Shown: positions 10,301 through 16,473, counted from the first letter of the stretch. The stretch: 23,793 nucleotides of DNA from Kiritimatiellia bacterium (GCA_024405255.1 JAKSOY010000040.1:1-23793); one strand, 5' to 3'. The notes: generated by a model from the sequence alone, not told the origin. Program-made: numbers and translations.

Positions 10301-11389
10301 GGTGTCGCGCGAATCGACTTCCGCGGCAAGAATCCGAATCCGACGCTTGATTGCGGAAACCACACGCTCACTATCAAGAACAAGGAGTTGATTGCCTTCT
10401 GTGCAGGTGCCGCGACGCTTCGTGGCAAGCATGTGGTAATCACCGACGGTGGCGCGCTTGAACCGTGTTCAGATGGGTGCGTGATTCAGGTAACCGATCC
10501 GATCGAGGTCAAGAACGGCGGTATTTTCGGGTCGTGGAGTGCAAAGAATGTGACCTATCAGTATAACATTCCTGTCACGGTGAGCGAAGGTTCGAATACC
10601 ATTCGCAGCGATGCGTACTGGTTCAACAATTCTGGTATGGTGACAGTGAACGTGGGTGCTGAACTTTCGCTCGGAAATGAAGGCGGATGGTACAAGAATG
10701 TCGTCAACCACGGTACGTTGAAGATCGGTTCGAGTGCCTCGAATGCCTGGTTGCGGAACTACGACTGGTCGAATAAGCAGCCTGGCACGTTGCTGAACGA
10801 CGGTCTCATTATTCACACGGCAGGTATCCTGGCGCTTGGCAGCGATCAGAATGCAACGTGGAAGAGTGCAACGGTGAACGACGGTACGATCCGCACGAGC
10901 GGCGGTACGTTCATCATCAACGCGGCCTCGTCGATGTCGGGTACGGGTACGCTGGAACTGATCGGTGGAACGCCGCAGATCAATGGTTCGTTTGAAGGCT
11001 TCTCGGGTGAGGTTTGGGTTACGGGTGGCGAGCCGAAGTTCAATTCGGTCGAGACATTCTCGGGGACGCTGCGTCTTGTGGATGGTGTGATGACGAATAC
11101 GCCGCTCGCGTCCTTCCGCGGGACGACGATCTACGACCTCAAGTCGCGTGAAACGCTGCCGTTCGACATCGAGGGCAAGGGCTGGACGGATCTGCCGCAG
11201 GGCACGCGTGTCATCGTCGAGACGGGCGATCGTCGTTTCCATACGGGCGACAAGGTCGTTTCGTGGGAGACGAAGCCGGAGAATCTGTCGGGCCTCTCGT
11301 TCAAGCTGGCAAGCGGTCAGCCGGGTGCGTTGGTCGGAACGGATAAAGGCGTCGTCTTCATGACGGGCCTCACGATCATCCTCCATTGA
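4304..11389 (+). CDS. Giant exported protein: LamG-like head plus three beta-helix units (A-B-A)
   Basis: A 2361-aa exported protein, probably a surface adhesin or structural fibre. ATG 4304 is chosen because GGGAGG (4292-4297) lies 6 nt upstream. Earlier in-frame TTG 4235 and ATG 4262 fall inside the promoter, upstream of the predicted transcript start. The signal peptide ends near ...LLAGA (about residue 26). A LamG-like module (about 29-232) carries the LEWIRSTGTEYINT opening and the DFVPCRRR...GLFDRVSGKFF ending common in gut-bacterial surface proteins. A second related module spans about 235-430, followed by a linker homologous to those of the preceding protein. Three units of about 612, 576 and 588 residues begin near 586, 1198 and 1774. 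Each opens with a W-T/I-G...NW motif, contains EGEGPDG or AGEGPDG, and closes with the [SH]W-x-T segment. The protein ends GLTIILH with no recognised anchor. Binding target unknown. Confidence 0.9.
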   Translation: MCPFSRQVRSVLIAGFTLLGGLLAGAETALPGEYVSLEWIRSTGTEYINTDYIHDASTKVTCDVKVDASQPSTWSGVFGARNSSYVRNAFVFFAKSGKTNSLPVFNRSGIEDFADPFVFGVRTTIVCDGREAAWSTADGPVGTVTATGKVDSGANTMLIFNLNTAGIQGVTPDSSWCRMTLYSFRIEDAQGLQRDFVPCRRRLDGAAGLFDRVSGKFFANCGTGRFIGSDEGEAWVNYAVSDGRQKVRTDYTMDDDTTVFFDFGRPVYANSTAFFGLKWSSSCYLFNQQSNRFYFHSAGDIFTTMDPADGTSRYTFTVDDSNMATLRNLTTGTSQSLLVSRSVANSTADPILAIFSDNAGGHQSSFRFYGMDIDHAEGAMTRTLVPQRRLRAARDANARVGVRDEMTGAFYPNTGTAELGYGYAFQPTENGFEVLDGTAEADDALAGTNVVKRSAGTLNAGAVANYKSFNLAEGTLSLADGAARTTTVAGTLTLAGGAWLFFDVTAEGCDKLQTGTVDLSGASAANPVTVSLVCAADAAFGTDGKLTLVSGGLAAGDAAKFQAVGFPVTLAVEGGALVATASRSVPMTARWIGGGDRTRANDPANWACTDITGAPIAGAIPTAETTIVLESPTTFNFPADSAVPYRALRVEGNALELAAAGDWRGLDLAALPAGLALDLKGFGLKLNWNRTPTGALSIANSAAAAELVLTVPKATGTANGAATFTGALALVKDGEGSFMWTTGKLAADIPITVTNGVFRNGYTANNTASKDVLGAGGTITVKGKGQFDLNYGAGGVAPTYNREFRLEGEGPDGEGALVNFNSSTSNGNHLNQVKLTGDATLGGSTRLDFRGKGPRLDGPDYTLTIKNTSVVAFCAGDATLNVKKVVVTNGGIFQPCSDGCVINIGEGGVELCNGGVYSSWSAKNVTYTLNTPIHTGLGGGEINSLNYWFSQQGAVTVNPGTTLSIGNNGGWYSAITNSANGTLRIGETAKGAVTTGAWLRDCGIFVNNGLVEQVAGELSLGKDASPCLEAVNAGTIRTRGGTFFVQADTALSGNGVLDLGATSTVNCSLAAYGGTIRLSGGTAAFTQIGTFTGSLVLSDGTLNSDLAAFPGTLVVDLSDKVGVFDLSTRNWPEKTVSDQRVVVNVGARDVVIGEKLMSWQTTPAWQFVFDNDHSSVTPYVAADGLYYGYSEDSTYVTSARWTGAAGNGDFGDPDNWSCFNVANREVPNGLPLDRTPIVLEADATGGWTAFNAEAFKGTIDLNGHALSLYGFNGTSATACQVTDSSTGERGEVRFTIGAGTNYVHKTMPITGNVRVVKDGDGTLTWGGGTLAADIPLLITNGVFKLGINTANAFGTSGTVTIANKGQLDTANMGVGSMVNRTFYVEGEGPDGRGAMLNSANTTINMKTMILTGDATLGGVGRFDFRASSVGGTCSLHGEDYTLTIKNTTCLAFCGGNSSLYVNRVVVADGGYFQPCSDSTGQFSIAAGNVDLVNGGKLAMWNGNSKTVFTVPVSVTVGEGGGFILSDANAYNLTGSVHVTNGGTLTIGKNTGTIAELVVDEGCTVAMPTGAGTFTVGGTCTNAGTIEQNVGTLTIGGNTSAAVLANTGLFRVTGGTCTLSQGCTVTGNGTFDFAGGTVKVSADITGARGAIRVGTATVTVDYINQFMGKLVFVDGTFNPNLTGFAGEIVLDIAARNEPFVIDQHNWCAFLMGRAVTVNLAGRELTLGDKLIHWSTSPNATYAFDAETATAGITPYTTATGLFYGADPDSPDAATATWTAAAGSGQFLDAGNWTCYNAAKRMIPNGVPRADTLITLAADVPDGAWRDFVADAYVGSIDMAGHALTLYGKHGANITAFSVTSSGRSDPAPLTYNIDEGIAYVNQTVTFGGNISFIKQGAGSFTWGGGTLAAAIPIVVSNGVFKLGIATPNALGNGGTVTIGGQGQMDLNITATTGQSPVFSRTFYIAGEGPDGSGAIVNNGPKGRCGNHLKMVYLTDDATIGGVARIDFRGKNPNPTLDCGNHTLTIKNKELIAFCAGAATLRGKHVVITDGGALEPCSDGCVIQVTDPIEVKNGGIFGSWSAKNVTYQYNIPVTVSEGSNTIRSDAYWFNNSGMVTVNVGAELSLGNEGGWYKNVVNHGTLKIGSSASNAWLRNYDWSNKQPGTLLNDGLIIHTAGILALGSDQNATWKSATVNDGTIRTSGGTFIINAASSMSGTGTLELIGGTPQINGSFEGFSGEVWVTGGEPKFNSVETFSGTLRLVDGVMTNTPLASFRGTTIYDLKSRETLPFDIEGKGWTDLPQGTRVIVETGDRRFHTGDKVVSWETKPENLSGLSFKLASGQPGALVGTDKGVVFMTGLTIILH
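6060..7894 (+). repeat. Beta-helix unit 1, type A (second giant protein)
   Basis: It opens ARWIGGGD...DPANW and closes EKLMSWQTTP. Unit 3 shares its distinctive interior: LDFRGK, CSDGCVI, SWSAKNVTY, GNNGGWY versus GNEGGWY, and GTIRT-GGTF. Unit 2 lacks these. Confidence 0.75.
7895..9622 (+). repeat. Beta-helix unit 2, type B (second giant protein)
   Basis: It opens ARWTGAAG...DPDNW and closes DKLIHWSTSP. Its interior matches the single unit of the preceding gene (NKGQLDT, INMKT, SLHGEDYTL, FCGGNSS) rather than its own neighbours. Confidence 0.75.
9623..11389 (+). repeat. Beta-helix unit 3, type A (second giant protein)
   Basis: It opens ATWTAAAG...DAGNW and closes DKVVSWETKP, followed by the C-terminal GLTIILH. 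It resembles unit 1 throughout its interior. Confidence 0.75.
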
Positions 11390-11423
11390 TCGTCAGACTG
11401 CTGCGTAGGCAAAGAACACGTAA

Positions 11424-14129
11424 ATGAATCGTTTCCGACAGTTCCTGGGTGTTCTTTGCTGCGCGGGTACGTTGGGAGCTCTGGCGACGACGTCTTTCAC
11501 GGCTTCCTTCGACGGTTATCGGGCGGGCGAACCGCTGGGAACGACGAAGGGGGCTACGGGCGGTCGCTGGTCGACATCTCTCGGCTGTGCGACGAATGTC
11601 AGTACGGCTGCGGGGAATCGCATGCGCGTCGACGGACGCGTGCGCTTTGACGCATCACAGGCGCAGGCGGAGAACTGCGAGCAGGTCGATTTTCAGTTTT
11701 TCGTCGATGCGGAACTGTCCGAGGGACCGCCGAGCGAAAAGGGCGATCTTGGCGGTTTCGCCGTGTGCTTGCAAGCAGGGTTCCCTACGCCGTTTGTGTG
11801 GGGTGAGGGACAATGGCAGGCGTATCCGATCGATGGGGGTTCCTTTGCCGCCGGCGATGAGGTGCAGGCGCGGATGGAGGTGCGGGAGATCGCGGGCTTC
11901 AAGTTCGTGAGCTATCTCGTGCGGAGTCCGTCGGGTACGTGGCTGCGCGGTGCGACGGCGGAAGGGCGAAGCTGGTTCAAGGGCAAGCCGACGGCGACGC
12001 GGCGCGGGGTGAGCTTTTTCGGACAGGGCGACATCGGTTCGCTGTCCGGTACGGCGGAGAACCAGGCGCATGGCCCCGTACGCGTGTGGACGGGCGGTGC
12101 CGCCGGCGAATGGGAGAATCCGGCGAACTGGCGTGAAATCCTTTCGGGCGATGCAGCGTTGGGAACCTTCAATCTCATCACGAACCGCGTCGCGCTCACA
12201 TGGGGCGGTGAAACCGCTGATGTCTCGTTCTGGGCGCAGTTTGACGGCACCAACGTGTGGGGGGCGGATTTCGCGACGACGGTGTCGTTGAAGACGACGC
12301 GTCCACGTGTCGGCAAAACGCTTGAGCCGACGTTTTCGAACTTCCGCGGTCTACGACCGCACTTCGATTTCTCCTGGTCGCTTGGCAGACTGGACAAGGT
12401 GTGGCAGACGCCCGCCACGCGCGAAACGTTCACGCCATCTGCGACGGCCTACGAGAACTGGATCCGCTTCGCCGCGCGTCAGAATGGACGTGAGGTCTAT
12501 TCGAAGGAGTTCTTCTTCTCGAAACTCCCGGTCTGCTATCTGTCCACGGACGACGGCGCGACGCCGTCCGAAAATAAGGAAGAACATGCGGGGCATCTGC
12601 TCGTACAGGGAAACGACGAATTCAAGGGCGACATGTACGACGGCGCGATGACGATCAAGGTGCGCGGCAATTCGACGAGGAAATATGTGAAGAAGCCCTA
12701 TAAGATCCGTCTGGACGAGAAGACGAAGATGTTCGGTCTCGGCAAGAAGAACCGGCATTGGGTGCTGTTGGCGAACTACAACGACATGTCGCAGCTGCGG
12801 AACAAGCTTGCGTACGATTTTGCGAACGAGATCGGAATGCTGGGCATGCGTTCGACCTGGGTGGACTGCGTGCTGAATGGCGAATTCATCGGATGCTACC
12901 AGTTCTGCGAGCACATCCGTGTGGACGAAGACCGGGTGAACATCTTCAACTGGGAGGATTTCGCCGAGGATGCGGGGAAGTCCACGACGAATCTCTCGTG
13001 GATTGATTCCGCGCGTGCGTCCGATCCGTCGGCCTACGACATCTCGGGCGGCTATCTCTTTGAATTCTCGGATGAGAACGACGAAGTGTCCGGCTTCACG
13101 ATTTCCGCCGGCCTCCTCAAGATTCCGACGATGGTCCATGCTCCGGAATATGTGAAGACCTCGCCGCAGATGTTTGCCTGGTGCAAGTCATTGCTGCAGA
13201 ATTTCTTTACGGCGAATGTTTCGTTGAACCATCTGTCAGGTGAAGGACGCCACTGGAGCTGGTATGCGGATGTCGATTCGATGGTCAACTACTGGTTGGA
13301 TGTCGAACTCTTCGGCAACAAAGACCCGCGTTTCAAGAGTCGCTATGCGTACATTGACATCGGCGGGAAGATGAAGATGGGACCGGTGTGGGATTTCGAC
13401 TGGGGCAGCGACTCGTATGTCGTTTCGGGCGATTGTTCGTCGGACCCCGAAGCCTGGTCGTGTACGAACGGTCCGCGTCCGTCGGATTCGACCTGGAAGA
13501 ATGAAAACGCCTGGGTCACCGGAGCTTCCTTCCTCAAGGAGTGGACGAGCGATCCCTATTTTCTGATGAAGGCGTATGAACGCTACTGGGAGATCCGCGA
13601 GAAGTTCGTCGCCGTCATTGAAGAGGGGGGCGTACTCGACCAGTCGGCGGCGTTTTTGAAGCCGGTGCTCGCGGCGAACGATGCGCGTTGGCCGCGCACG
13701 CGCGGAAATGTCGAAGATACGTCGCGGCTCAGGTCCTACTATCGCCGGCGGTTGCCATGGCTTGACCGGCAGTTCAAGAGCGTGCCGAAGCTGATGGCGT
13801 CGTTGGCGGTGGATTGGCAGACCACGCCGTACGTGGTTGATCCTGTGCGGATTTCTCCGTCCGTCGACGGGCGCACATACGCCATTCGGGCGCAGCTTCA
13901 GCAGGCGGCGACGGTCGAGGTGTTTGTGAACGGCGAGCGTCTGGGTTTTTATCACGTCGTGGATGGTCGTTTCGGCGGGGTTCGCGTCCTGCGCAGCTTG
14001 TTGACGCCGCGCGTCGGGAAGCTCAACTGCATTTCCTTCATTTCGTATAGCTCGACGGGTGTGCCCGTCGCACGAAACTACCTGCTTGTTCCCACCTCTC
14101 CCGCCGGAACGACCCTCCTCCTACGCTAG
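11424..14129 (+). CDS. cotH: Exported CotH-family protein kinase with N-terminal ConA-like and W-x-G/NW modules
   Basis: A 901-aa protein. The CotH family are atypical exported kinases; Bacillus CotH phosphorylates spore-coat proteins. The signal peptide covers about residues 1-21 (ending LGALA). A ConA-like region spans about 25-210. A short VWTGGAAGEWENPANW module at about 221-236 is the signature also found in the giant repeat proteins. The kinase domain runs from about 365 to 770 with RGNST (414-418), KKPYKIRLD (423-431), WVLLANYND (446-454), LRN (458-460), an NGEF motif (485-488) and PVWDFDW (654-660), whose D-F-D is the metal/catalytic segment of the family. The C-terminus is beta-rich and ends GTTLLLR. 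It starts 34 bp after the second giant gene, most likely in one transcript. The SD before ATG 11424 is weak (AGG 14 nt away), suggesting reduced translation or coupling. Giant proteins as substrates is inference. Confidence 0.9.
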   Translation: MNRFRQFLGVLCCAGTLGALATTSFTASFDGYRAGEPLGTTKGATGGRWSTSLGCATNVSTAAGNRMRVDGRVRFDASQAQAENCEQVDFQFFVDAELSEGPPSEKGDLGGFAVCLQAGFPTPFVWGEGQWQAYPIDGGSFAAGDEVQARMEVREIAGFKFVSYLVRSPSGTWLRGATAEGRSWFKGKPTATRRGVSFFGQGDIGSLSGTAENQAHGPVRVWTGGAAGEWENPANWREILSGDAALGTFNLITNRVALTWGGETADVSFWAQFDGTNVWGADFATTVSLKTTRPRVGKTLEPTFSNFRGLRPHFDFSWSLGRLDKVWQTPATRETFTPSATAYENWIRFAARQNGREVYSKEFFFSKLPVCYLSTDDGATPSENKEEHAGHLLVQGNDEFKGDMYDGAMTIKVRGNSTRKYVKKPYKIRLDEKTKMFGLGKKNRHWVLLANYNDMSQLRNKLAYDFANEIGMLGMRSTWVDCVLNGEFIGCYQFCEHIRVDEDRVNIFNWEDFAEDAGKSTTNLSWIDSARASDPSAYDISGGYLFEFSDENDEVSGFTISAGLLKIPTMVHAPEYVKTSPQMFAWCKSLLQNFFTANVSLNHLSGEGRHWSWYADVDSMVNYWLDVELFGNKDPRFKSRYAYIDIGGKMKMGPVWDFDWGSDSYVVSGDCSSDPEAWSCTNGPRPSDSTWKNENAWVTGASFLKEWTSDPYFLMKAYERYWEIREKFVAVIEEGGVLDQSAAFLKPVLAANDARWPRTRGNVEDTSRLRSYYRRRLPWLDRQFKSVPKLMASLAVDWQTTPYVVDPVRISPSVDGRTYAIRAQLQQAATVEVFVNGERLGFYHVVDGRFGGVRVLRSLLTPRVGKLNCISFISYSSTGVPVARNYLLVPTSPAGTTLLLR

Positions 14130-14134
14130 GCGCG

Positions 14135-15022
14135 TCAGAAAATCCGATCGCCCCAGACCGGGACAATGGCCGGGCTGCCGGCTTTCTCGGCGTCCGCCTT
14201 TGCCCTGAGGCCGTCCGCCCAGGTCCAGCGGCAGTGGCCGCGCGGATGGCCGAATTCGTTGAGGTGCATGGGAACGGCCAGCTTCGGGTGGAACTTGTTC
14301 ACGCCCTTGGTGATCGGCCATTCGTTGCAGTAGGGGTGGACCATCCAGATGTCGGGACGCCGGCTCGGATTGAGCTTGGCCTCGTCCGCGGCATCGCCCG
14401 TATGGTAGATGAGCCAGTTGCCGACATGGATTTCGAACGACGTGATGAAGTCGATCATGGTCTTGGAGTGGTCCACGAGCGCCGTGCGGATTTCCACATC
14501 CTTCAGTTTGAGCGTTCGCGTCCCACGGGTATAGCCGCAGATGCCTTTCCCGTCCTTCACGCCGGTGTTTTTCTTGAAGTTGGAGACGACCGTCTTCCCT
14601 GCACCGTCCATTGCCCGGTAGAATTCATTGGAGTAGTGGTCGCCATGGTTGTGGGTGATGAGCGCGAAATCGAGAAGCGGCGCAATCTCCGGAGCCCGGC
14701 GGTGCTTCAAGTCGATGGAGAAGCACGATTGCTTCGTCTTCACGATCACGCCCATGTTGTAGATGAGCCAAATGGCGGGCTTGTCCGTCACTACGGTCTC
14801 GCGGACTTCTTTCAAGACCTTGTCGAAGGCCGCGTCCAGACGGCGAAGTGCCGCCTTGTCGGTCGGCCCGCCTTTGAGATAGTCGAAGAACATCTTGGGC
14901 GTCACTTCGTCGATCTCGGCCTGAAATTTATCGTAGTCCGGCCCTGTGGCGCCGAAGGACTTCCCCAACAGCGACACGGCGGCTGCCGCACCAAAAGACT
15001 GGATGAACTCTTTTCTCGTCAT
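14135..15022 (-). CDS. Exported metallo-beta-lactamase-fold hydrolase (UlaG-like)
   Basis: A 295-aa protein on the minus strand. The N-terminus (TRKEF followed by a hydrophobic alanine-rich stretch) looks Tat-like but has RK instead of the twin RR, so the export route is uncertain. The fold is indicated by THNHGDH (residues 123-129, the H-x-H-x-D-H zinc motif), VDH (183-185), HTGD (207-210) and PMH (251-253), in metallo-beta-lactamase order. The single-domain layout resembles UlaG-like lactonases and phosphodiesterases; the substrate cannot be told. AGGAG (15032-15036, minus) lies 9 nt before the ATG. The 3' end is only 5 bp from the convergent cotH stop, with no visible terminator between them, so the transcripts may overlap. 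Confidence 0.85.
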   Translation of the reverse strand: MTRKEFIQSFGAAAAVSLLGKSFGATGPDYDKFQAEIDEVTPKMFFDYLKGGPTDKAALRRLDAAFDKVLKEVRETVVTDKPAIWLIYNMGVIVKTKQSCFSIDLKHRRAPEIAPLLDFALITHNHGDHYSNEFYRAMDGAGKTVVSNFKKNTGVKDGKGICGYTRGTRTLKLKDVEIRTALVDHSKTMIDFITSFEIHVGNWLIYHTGDAADEAKLNPSRRPDIWMVHPYCNEWPITKGVNKFHPKLAVPMHLNEFGHPRGHCRWTWADGLRAKADAEKAGSPAIVPVWGDRIF

Positions 15023-15045
15023 TTTAAATTGCTCCTTTTCTCGTT

Positions 15046-15075
15046 ATCTTACCACAATCCGCTCCTGGAAGTCAA
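15046..15075 (-). promoter_or_regulatory. Promoter for the metallo-beta-lactamase-fold gene
   Basis: On the minus strand TTGACT (15075-15070) and TAAGAT (15051-15046) are 18 bases apart. This places the transcript start about 20 nt upstream of the start codon. It is divergent from the plus-strand promoter at 15106. Confidence 0.7.
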
Positions 15076-15105
15076 GGACGCGCGGCCGCCGATTCAGATT
15101 CCCTG

Positions 15106-15134
15106 TTGACATTGAAGGGCAAAAGAGAGATAAT
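15106..15134 (+). promoter_or_regulatory. Promoter for the first Calx-beta/GDPD gene
   Basis: TTGACA (15106-15111) and GATAAT (15129-15134) are separated by 17 bases. The same element recurs at 21052-21080 before the second GDPD copy. The leader is about 90 nt. Confidence 0.85.
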
Positions 15135-15466
15135 GGCAGTATCGTAATGGAGCAAATCGGTTCTGCGGGCCTCTGGATGGGACGAGAGCGGATTTGGTCC
15201 AAAGGTTGTCATCAGATGAAAAGGATCTCTATGAACAAGATTGTTTCGGCGGTTGTGGTGGGATTGGCGATGGGCACGGCTTTTGCCGACCTGTCCATCG
15301 TGCGTGAATGCGATGCGGACGAAGGACGCGGCAAGGACGGGATTTTCGTCGTCTCGCGCGGGGCGGACGATCCCGTGACGAAACCGATTCGGTTCGTCTT
15401 CTCGGTCGGCGGCACGGCGAAGCCGGGGTGGACCTACTGTTCGCTCTGGGGCGACGAGTGCATTCC
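15106..15466 (+). repeat. Direct repeat, copy 1: promoter, leader and 5' end of the GDPD gene
   Basis: It matches 21052-21418. The promoter core is nearly identical, the leader is diverged in its first half, and 15227-15466 is identical base for base to 21179-21418 (240 bp, offset 5952). Past that boundary identity falls visibly. Confidence 0.9.
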
Positions 15467-16328
15467 CGCGGGGGAGAAGTCCGTTCGGATCCGCATCATC
15501 CCGCTCGACGACCCCGAGACAAAGAACGACACGACGGTGACGCTGACGCTCCATCCCTCCACCGGTGCCTACAGGGTCGACCACGCGAAGGCCTCGGCGA
15601 CGCTTAAGGTGCTGAACGGTGCGACCTTCGGAGGATACAACCGCCGCGATGCGGGTCCGTGGAGTCTCATTGCGCATAGGGGCGGGGCCGAGGGACGTGC
15701 GCCCGAAAACTCCAAGGCTACGCTTGAGGCATGCGTGCGGGATGGCTTCGGGTTCGAGAACGACCTGCGGATCACAAAGGACGGGCGCTTCTACCTTTCC
15801 CATGACGCGAAGACGGACATCACGGGTCTTGCTGACTTCAAGGATTCGCTCAATCTCCTGAAGCCGGGCATCATCAATCTGGTCGACTGCAAGGGCCTCA
15901 GTTCGTCAGTGGACAGAATCCTCGATGAGATCAAGGCGACGGACGCGCTGAAACGAGGCGGCTTGTTGGCGTTCTGCTGTTTGGACGCGAAGGGGTGCCA
16001 GCGCATCGTCCGCGAGGCTCCAGGCGTCGAGGCGTGGCTGTCGCCGGGGTGGCCTCGTGGGAAGAGGTGCGACGCCGAGAAGGAGGCGATGCGCATCATC
16101 AACCTTGTTAAGGCGAACCACTGCCAGGGCATTTCGCTCGGTTGGAACGAGACGGTCTGCACAAAGGAGTTCTTTGATAAATTCCACGAAGCGGGCATCG
16201 ATGTTCTCGTTTGGACGATCGACGACGCGCGCATGGCGAAGAAGGCGATCAACCTGGGTGCGCGCTGGGTGGCGACCAATGCGCCGCGCCGTCTCGTGAA
16301 CGAGTTCCCGCCTGCGAATCCGCAGTAA
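15231..16328 (+). CDS. Secreted Calx-beta / glycerophosphodiester phosphodiesterase fusion, copy 1
   Basis: A 365-aa exported enzyme of the GDPD family, which hydrolyses glycerophosphodiesters to glycerol-3-phosphate and an alcohol. ATG 15231 has AAGGA 5 nt upstream; in-frame ATG 15216 (5 extra residues) is also possible. Farther upstream in-frame starts are disfavoured because the second copy has a stop in that leader. The signal peptide covers residues 1-19 (ending AFA). A Calx-beta-like domain spans about 30-130, with PIRFVFSVGGTAKPG, a C-IPAGEKSVRIRI segment and PLDDPE. The GDPD barrel spans about 143-360: IAHRGG (H149, R150), APEN (E159), FENDLRITKDG (E176, D178), SHD (H191), and the closing VWTIDDARMAKKAINLGARW segment. 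All usual catalytic and metal residues are present. It is divergent from the metallo-beta-lactamase gene. Confidence 0.88.
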   Translation: MNKIVSAVVVGLAMGTAFADLSIVRECDADEGRGKDGIFVVSRGADDPVTKPIRFVFSVGGTAKPGWTYCSLWGDECIPAGEKSVRIRIIPLDDPETKNDTTVTLTLHPSTGAYRVDHAKASATLKVLNGATFGGYNRRDAGPWSLIAHRGGAEGRAPENSKATLEACVRDGFGFENDLRITKDGRFYLSHDAKTDITGLADFKDSLNLLKPGIINLVDCKGLSSSVDRILDEIKATDALKRGGLLAFCCLDAKGCQRIVREAPGVEAWLSPGWPRGKRCDAEKEAMRIINLVKANHCQGISLGWNETVCTKEFFDKFHEAGIDVLVWTIDDARMAKKAINLGARWVATNAPRRLVNEFPPANPQ

Positions 16329-16473
16329 ACGGGAGCTTCAATAGAAGCGGATGGATGTCCGTCCGTTGTCAGCGAACAACGAGTCGGCGCGTGCGCGTAC
16401 CGTCCCGTTCCTCGCCTCCACCCACACGGACGGACGCGGTGCAGGGGGCGTTCGACGCGCAGGAGGTTGAAAA
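16329..16473 (+). other. Intergenic region with inverted repeats and no intact gene
   Basis: It contains a 10-bp perfect inverted repeat (GTCCGTCCGT at 16357-16366, ACGGACGGAC at 16426-16435) and inside it a small hairpin (CGTTGT at 16364-16369 with ACAACG at 16376-16381). There is no U-run after either arm, so it is not a classical terminator. Its first 14 bases belong to a 20-bp segment resembling the leader of the gene at 19747. Confidence 0.5.
16338..16430 (-). pseudogene. Possible decayed C-terminal tail of an unknown minus-strand gene
   Basis: Read on the minus strand, this stretch ends in a TGA at 16340-16338 preceded by about 30 codons encoding VWVEARNGTVRARADSLF then ADNGRTSIRFY. 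The composition and the hydrophobic/aromatic end look like a real beta-rich protein C-terminus. No start or upstream domain remains in this frame. It may equally be chance, and the source family is not recognised. Confidence 0.22.

Noticed and set aside
14946..15230. N-terminal extension of GDPD copy 1 back to 14946 or 15147
   Set aside because: It would run through the antisense start of the hydrolase gene and the promoter at 15106. The paralogue has an in-frame stop in its leader, and the signal peptide begins at 15231 (or 15216).
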